Source of the DNA: Alphaproteobacteria bacterium
GTDB lineage: Bacteria; Pseudomonadota; Alphaproteobacteria; Rhizobiales; Beijerinckiaceae
Assembly: GCA_009921785.1 (NCBI GenBank)
Contig: RFXE01000005.1
Span: 1 to 23,970, forward strand
Length of the DNA stretch: 23,970 nt
Direction of reading: 5' to 3'
Both the position numbers and the translations under genes were made by a program. Of the stretch, positions 20,732-23,970 are shown piece after piece. How positions within the stretch are numbered: the first letter of the stretch is position 1; the number at the start of each line of letters is the position of its first letter. The notes beneath the pieces are model-generated. The model was not told the DNA's origin. It made no database searches and worked only from the letters and a program-made list of their open reading frames with translations.

Positions 20732-21496
20732 TCAAGGCCTTTGGCTTAGAAATTCAAGCGCTGCGGCCTTATGTGTACGATCCCCGACCGCGAGATTATG
20801 GTCACGCCCTTCGATGACGAAAGCCTGGCCCTTTGGAATTAGGGCGGCCAAGCGATGCGGGTCACCACCAATCAAATCCTGACTGCCGACAGCAACGAGA
20901 ACCGGCATCGGTAATGTTGCGACATCCGCTGCGGTCAAACCGCGCCGCGAGCCGCGCATACAGGCGGCCAAGGCTTTGAGATCACCGCCATTCTTTTCGG
21001 CGAAAACACGAAACATGCGCTGCGTCGGATCAGTCAGCGTTTCCGGTGTTTTGCTTTCGAGCGCTTCGGCGATACCTGGCGGCAATCCGTTACCCTCAAC
21101 GAGATGAATGCCGAGCCCGCCCAAAATTACCGCGCGCACGCGATCAGGAAAACGCAACGCCGCCATGGCTGAAATACGCGCGCCCATCGAATAGCCGATG
21201 AGATCGGCTCTCTGGATATGAAGATGATCGAGCAATGCGATCACATCCTGAGCCATGATTTCAGGATCATAGGATTCCGGATCGTAAAGCTTATCGCTTT
21301 GGCCATGCCCGCGATTATCTAGCGCGATGACTCGATAACCCGCCCGATTAAGCGTCGAGACCCATGACGTATCGATCCAATTCACGCGGTGGGTCGAGGC
21401 AAAGCCATGCACGAGCACAACCGGCATGCCCTCGCCTGTTTCCGGCTTTTGATCAAAATAGGCGATACGAACGCCGCCCGAGGAAAAATAATCCAT
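20732..21496 (-). CDS. Alpha/beta-fold hydrolase
   Basis: A 254-residue cytoplasmic alpha/beta hydrolase. The nucleophile is Ser103 in GYSMGA, the acid probably Asp207 (GSQDLIGG) and the base His233 (GRDHNL); the oxyanion strand has HGFAS (30-34), and NRGHGQSD (61-68) is typical of the esterase/epoxide-hydrolase/haloperoxidase-like group. The cap domain is short. The substrate cannot be predicted. The start is uncertain: 21496 has GAGGGG about 12 nt upstream and fits the family alignment (MDYFSSGGVRIAYFD); ATG 21517 has AGAGG at a better distance and would add seven residues; ATG 21532 would add twelve. It precedes cysE on the same strand and diverges from the zinc-finger gene, with 147 bp between them. 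Confidence 0.88.
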   Translation of the reverse strand: MDYFSSGGVRIAYFDQKPETGEGMPVVLVHGFASTHRVNWIDTSWVSTLNRAGYRVIALDNRGHGQSDKLYDPESYDPEIMAQDVIALLDHLHIQRADLIGYSMGARISAMAALRFPDRVRAVILGGLGIHLVEGNGLPPGIAEALESKTPETLTDPTQRMFRVFAEKNGGDLKALAACMRGSRRGLTAADVATLPMPVLVAVGSQDLIGGDPHRLAALIPKGQAFVIEGRDHNLAVGDRTHKAAALEFLSQRP

Positions 21497-21559
21497 AGCG
21501 CTTTGACCGCCCCTCATTCTTAGCCTCTTCATAGGGGCTCGCTTCCTTGTAAGAAAGAC

Positions 21560-21577
21560 GAAAATCGGGTGATTTTC
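21560..21577. repeat. Inverted repeat in the hydrolase / zinc-finger divergent spacer
   Basis: GAAAATC (21560-21566), GGGT, GATTTTC (21571-21577) is a perfect 7-bp inverted repeat midway between the two divergent genes. TCTGGCC also occurs twice further on, on the plus strand, in the same spacer (from about 21578 and 21609). The inverted repeat may be an operator or a hairpin at the start of a transcript; no T-run follows it. Confidence 0.35.
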
Positions 21578-21643
21578 TCTGGCCTCGAACCGTGCATCGG
21601 ACTAAAGTCTGGCCGAATTGATGATTTGCTCCGGAGTTTGATC

Positions 21644-21892
21644 ATGGCCGCTCATGCCATTCCCTATTTTAAGAATGACGCCGGAATCGCCCGGATCCGC
21701 ATTCACGCTCGGGAATTCATGTGTGTTGGCGCGTCACCCCCGCTCGATCACCCGCATATTTTCATCGATATGGGCAGCGATGCCGAGGCCATTTGCCCCT
21801 ATTGCTCAACGGTGTTCGTTTATGACGCGACGCTGAAGGCCGCAGCTGAACCCGCCGATTGCGTTTTCGAGCCGGGTCCGATTGCCGCCTGA
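21644..21892 (+). CDS. CHCC zinc-finger domain protein (NDUFS6-like)
   Basis: An 82-residue soluble protein of the zf-CHCC family (PF10276), related to the zinc-binding NDUFS6 accessory subunit of mitochondrial complex I. Zinc ligands are visible as Cys27 (EFMCVGAS), a His in DHPHIF (36 or 38) and Cys51/Cys54 (CPYC), followed by the usual STVFVYD. In alphaproteobacteria it may associate with NADH dehydrogenase, but no nuo genes are nearby, so the role here is inferred from the family only. The ATG at 21644 has CGGAG about 8 nt upstream; a longer in-frame reading from 21569 adds 25 unrelated residues and crosses an inverted repeat. It ends 15 bp before the flavin monooxygenase start, so the two are probably cotranscribed. 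Confidence 0.9.
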   Translation: MAAHAIPYFKNDAGIARIRIHAREFMCVGASPPLDHPHIFIDMGSDAEAICPYCSTVFVYDATLKAAAEPADCVFEPGPIAA

Positions 21893-21907
21893 TCCGGCAT
21901 CCGCACC

Positions 21908-23092
21908 ATGCAGGATGCCCCCTTTCTTATCGCTGGCGCCGGAATCGGGGGGCTAACCACGGCTCTGGCGCTTGGCCGTGCCGGATATCCCTGCCTCGTA
22001 ATCGAACAGCGCACGCAGATTGAGGATGTCGGCGCGGGCCTTCAGCTTTCACCCAATGCGTCGCGGATTTTGATCGACCTTGGTCTTGAGCCTATCCTCA
22101 CCCGCTTTGCAGCGACGCCTGAACGACTCCAGATTCAGGAGGGAGCGAGCGGCGAGACGCTCTCCTCCATGACGCTTGGCGCGACGATGATGCAGCGCTT
22201 CGGCGCACCCTATTGGTCGATCCACCGCGCAGACCTTCAAACAACACTGCTTGATGCGGTGCGTGGCCTTGGCAATGTCCGTTTGATCTTTGGCCGTAAA
22301 GTTTCAACGATTGTCAAAAACGATGATGCCGGTGTGGTCGTAACTTGTAGTTCTGCCACGCAATCGGAAGATGTGGCCTGTCGCGCACTTATAGGTGCTG
22401 ATGGACTATGGTCCAATGTTGCCGATCTTATCGGAACTAAAACATCGCCTGAATTTTTGGGCTATCAAGCTTGGCGTGGACTCGTGCCGATCAAACACTG
22501 GCCCGCGCATTTGCCAACAACAGAAAGTCGTCTATGGCTCGGACCCAAAGCGCATATCGTGCATTATCCGATCAGACGAGGGGGCGCGATCAATATCGTT
22601 GCCGTGACATCCGATACAGATAATCGTCCCGGTTGGGCTCACCCGGGTGAACGCGAAAAAATTCTTACCCGCTTTCGTGAGTGGGCACCTGATGTGAAAG
22701 CCGCTCTCGCAGCAGTTCCGGAATGGTCAGTCTGGTCGCTCTTTGATCGTCGTGAGCGGACGCAATGGGGAGATAAAAGCGTCACACTGTTAGGCGATGC
22801 TGCGCATCCGGTATTGCCCTTCCTCGCACAAGGTGCCGCACTCGCGATTGAAGATGCGGCAACACTTGCGCAGGAGATTGCAAAAAGTCCGGATCATCCC
22901 GCCGAGGCCTTTCGCCGCTATGAAATGCAACGCCGCCCACGCGCCACAAAAATTCAAGATGCCGCTCGTGCAAATGGACAAGCCTATCACATGCGCTGGC
23001 CGCTGAGTGTTGCGCGCAATCTGGTATTACGCCGCAGTGATCTTTCTAAAAGATATGATTGGATTTATTCTTTTAAAAACAACGAAAATTAA
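21908..23092 (+). CDS. FAD-dependent monooxygenase, salicylate-hydroxylase-like
   Basis: A 394-residue flavoprotein of the class A (PHBH-type) monooxygenases. The FAD-binding GAGIGG is at 10-15 with the ribose-binding Glu33, the FAD/NAD(P)H-binding DG motif at 165-166 (GADGLWSN) and the second FAD motif GDAAHP at 296-301, followed by PFLAQGA and EDA. These enzymes add oxygen to aromatic rings using NAD(P)H. The overall sequence resembles salicylate or 6-hydroxynicotinate hydroxylases, yet many such chromosomal copies have no known substrate, and no ring-cleavage genes are near. UbiH/COQ6-type function is less likely by motif flavour. It follows the zinc-finger gene by 15 bp. A short hairpin (23098-23116) lies behind it. 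Confidence 0.88.
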   Translation: MQDAPFLIAGAGIGGLTTALALGRAGYPCLVIEQRTQIEDVGAGLQLSPNASRILIDLGLEPILTRFAATPERLQIQEGASGETLSSMTLGATMMQRFGAPYWSIHRADLQTTLLDAVRGLGNVRLIFGRKVSTIVKNDDAGVVVTCSSATQSEDVACRALIGADGLWSNVADLIGTKTSPEFLGYQAWRGLVPIKHWPAHLPTTESRLWLGPKAHIVHYPIRRGGAINIVAVTSDTDNRPGWAHPGEREKILTRFREWAPDVKAALAAVPEWSVWSLFDRRERTQWGDKSVTLLGDAAHPVLPFLAQGAALAIEDAATLAQEIAKSPDHPAEAFRRYEMQRRPRATKIQDAARANGQAYHMRWPLSVARNLVLRRSDLSKRYDWIYSFKNNEN

Positions 23093-23097
23093 AATTC

Positions 23098-23116
23098 AGG
23101 CGCTTCTGGCGCGCCT
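23098..23116 (+). other. Short hairpin after the monooxygenase gene
   Basis: AGGCGC (23098-23103) pairs with GCGCCT (23111-23116) around a 7-nt loop, a few bases after the monooxygenase stop. There is no T-run, so termination is doubtful. It may mark a weak transcript end or an RNA processing site between this gene and the next one 24 bp on. Confidence 0.3.
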
Positions 23117-23140
23117 AACAATTCAAAAGATGGGACAGTT

Positions 23141-23970
23141 ATGCGTTATCTCACCTTAGGCATATTTCTCGCGGCAACGATTCTTTTCGGCATCTTGTCG
23201 CCTCATCACATCGCCTTTTCTCTTCTTTTCGCCGTCGGATTTATCGGCTCAGCCATCGGAATATATAATCTCTTTCAAACGCATCACAGTATCCTAAGAA
23301 ATTATCCACTCATCGGCTTGATGCGATTCTTTCTCGAAAGTATCCGCAAAGAGATGCGGCAATATTTCATTGAGAGCGATACGGATGGGACGCCGTTTAG
23401 CCGCAACAAACGTGCCATCGTGTATCAACGCGCGAAAGTTCAGCTCGACAAGCGACCTTTCGGAACGATCCTCGATGTCTATCAACCGGGATTCGAATGG
23501 CTCTCACATTCACTAGCCCCGCAGCATCCTGATCCGAAAAGCTTCCGCATCACGATTGGCGGACCCAATTGTGCGCAGCCTTACTCCGCTTCCGTTTTTA
23601 ATATCTCAGCGATGAGTTTTGGCGCTTTAAGCGCAAATGCTATCCGTGCCTTGAACAAAGGCGCAAAAGACGGCGGCTTTGCGCATGATACAGGGGAAGG
23701 CAGCATATCTGTTCATCATCGCGAACCGGGTGGTGATCTCATTTGGGAAATCGGCAGTGGTTATTTCGGCTGCCGTCATGATGATGGCTCGTTTAATCCC
23801 GAGCGCTTCAAAGAACAGGCGCACTCACCGCAAGTGAAAATGATCGAAATCAAATTGAGCCAAGGCGCAAAACCCGGTCATGGCGGCGTTTTGCCCGGCG
23901 CAAAAGTAACCCGCGAAATTGCAGAAGCGCGCGGCGTAAATATTGGCGAAGATTGTATTTCGCCTGCTGC
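23141..23970 (+). CDS. Membrane-anchored FMN-binding glutamate-synthase-family protein, 5' part
   Basis: An open frame begins at ATG 23141 (MRYLTLGIFLAATILFGILS, with GGGAC upstream) and runs off the end of the window without a stop; 276 codons are visible. Two hydrophobic helices, about residues 3-20 and 24-43, anchor it in the membrane. A domain like the FMN/Fe-S synthase domain of glutamate synthase (PF01645) then follows: FNISAMSFGALSANAIRALNKGAK, HDTGEGSISVHHREPGGDLIWEIGSGYFGCR and KLSQGAKPGHGGVLPGAKVT. Stand-alone proteins of this kind, about 500-550 residues, lack the glutaminase domain and their reaction is not established; some related archaeal and bacterial forms are ferredoxin-linked. 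It follows the monooxygenase by 48 bp on the same strand. The C-terminal part, including Fe-S ligands if present, is outside the window. Confidence 0.9.
   Translation, partial: MRYLTLGIFLAATILFGILSPHHIAFSLLFAVGFIGSAIGIYNLFQTHHSILRNYPLIGLMRFFLESIRKEMRQYFIESDTDGTPFSRNKRAIVYQRAKVQLDKRPFGTILDVYQPGFEWLSHSLAPQHPDPKSFRITIGGPNCAQPYSASVFNISAMSFGALSANAIRALNKGAKDGGFAHDTGEGSISVHHREPGGDLIWEIGSGYFGCRHDDGSFNPERFKEQAHSPQVKMIEIKLSQGAKPGHGGVLPGAKVTREIAEARGVNIGEDCISPA

Noticed and set aside
1..23970. Mobile elements, CRISPR arrays, tRNA/rRNA genes, toxin-antitoxin or defence genes
   Set aside because: None was seen on either strand; gene content is ordinary chromosomal and no transposase, integrase or spaced repeats were found.

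Overview
The window looks like chromosomal DNA from an alphaproteobacterium, most likely of the order Hyphomicrobiales (Rhizobiales), with moderate GC content. The pointers are flagellar regulators FlbT and FlaF, a DUF3126 gene beside a gamma-carbonic anhydrase, an adrenodoxin-type ferredoxin paired with a thioredoxin-reductase-like ferredoxin reductase, an N-terminal-membrane/apolipoprotein-like coiled-coil giant of the growth-pole-ring (GPR/RgsE) type, and candidate CtrA and FNR/FixK boxes. No tRNA, rRNA, CRISPR array, insertion sequence, phage or plasmid gene was seen, and codon use looks uniform. The genus cannot be named from this sequence.

Layout. (1) 1-2535: the end of a soluble NAD-linked formate dehydrogenase operon (3' part of fdhD, then fdsD), followed by an oxalate/formate-antiporter-family transporter and a strong terminator. 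(2) 2540-9680: a flagellar filament and hook cluster. Flagellin, flbT and flaF are on the plus strand; flgE, flgK and flgL are on the minus strand. The two blocks converge with only 7 bp between flaF and flgL. (3) 9681-12582: housekeeping and stress genes, namely a SixA-type phosphohistidine phosphatase, a small membrane protein, a universal stress protein behind an FNR/FixK-like box, a ferredoxin reductase and its 2Fe-2S ferredoxin. (4) 12838-17322: a 1494-residue cysteine-free coiled-coil membrane protein, probably the polar-growth scaffold. (5) 17370-18938: a short-chain dehydrogenase and, diverging from it, an exported LapG-like cysteine proteinase with a CtrA-like box upstream. (6) 18968-21496: a codirectional minus-strand run of alpha/beta hydrolase, cysE, DUF3126 and gamma-carbonic anhydrase. 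(7) 21644-23970: a CHCC zinc-finger protein, a flavin monooxygenase and the start of a membrane-anchored glutamate-synthase-like FMN protein that runs off the window.

How the genes fit together. Formate oxidation is linked with a carrier likely to bring in formate or oxalate. The flagellar block holds the filament subunit, its post-transcriptional regulators and the hook/junction proteins, and a sigma-54-like promoter is visible before flgE. The coiled-coil giant would act at the growth pole, and the CtrA-like box hints that cell-cycle control may reach the neighbouring proteinase. No gap between genes exceeds about 260 bp. I found no clearly new multi-gene system. The observations most worth following are regulatory sites, an unusually long flbT/flaF overlap and the coiled-coil giant.
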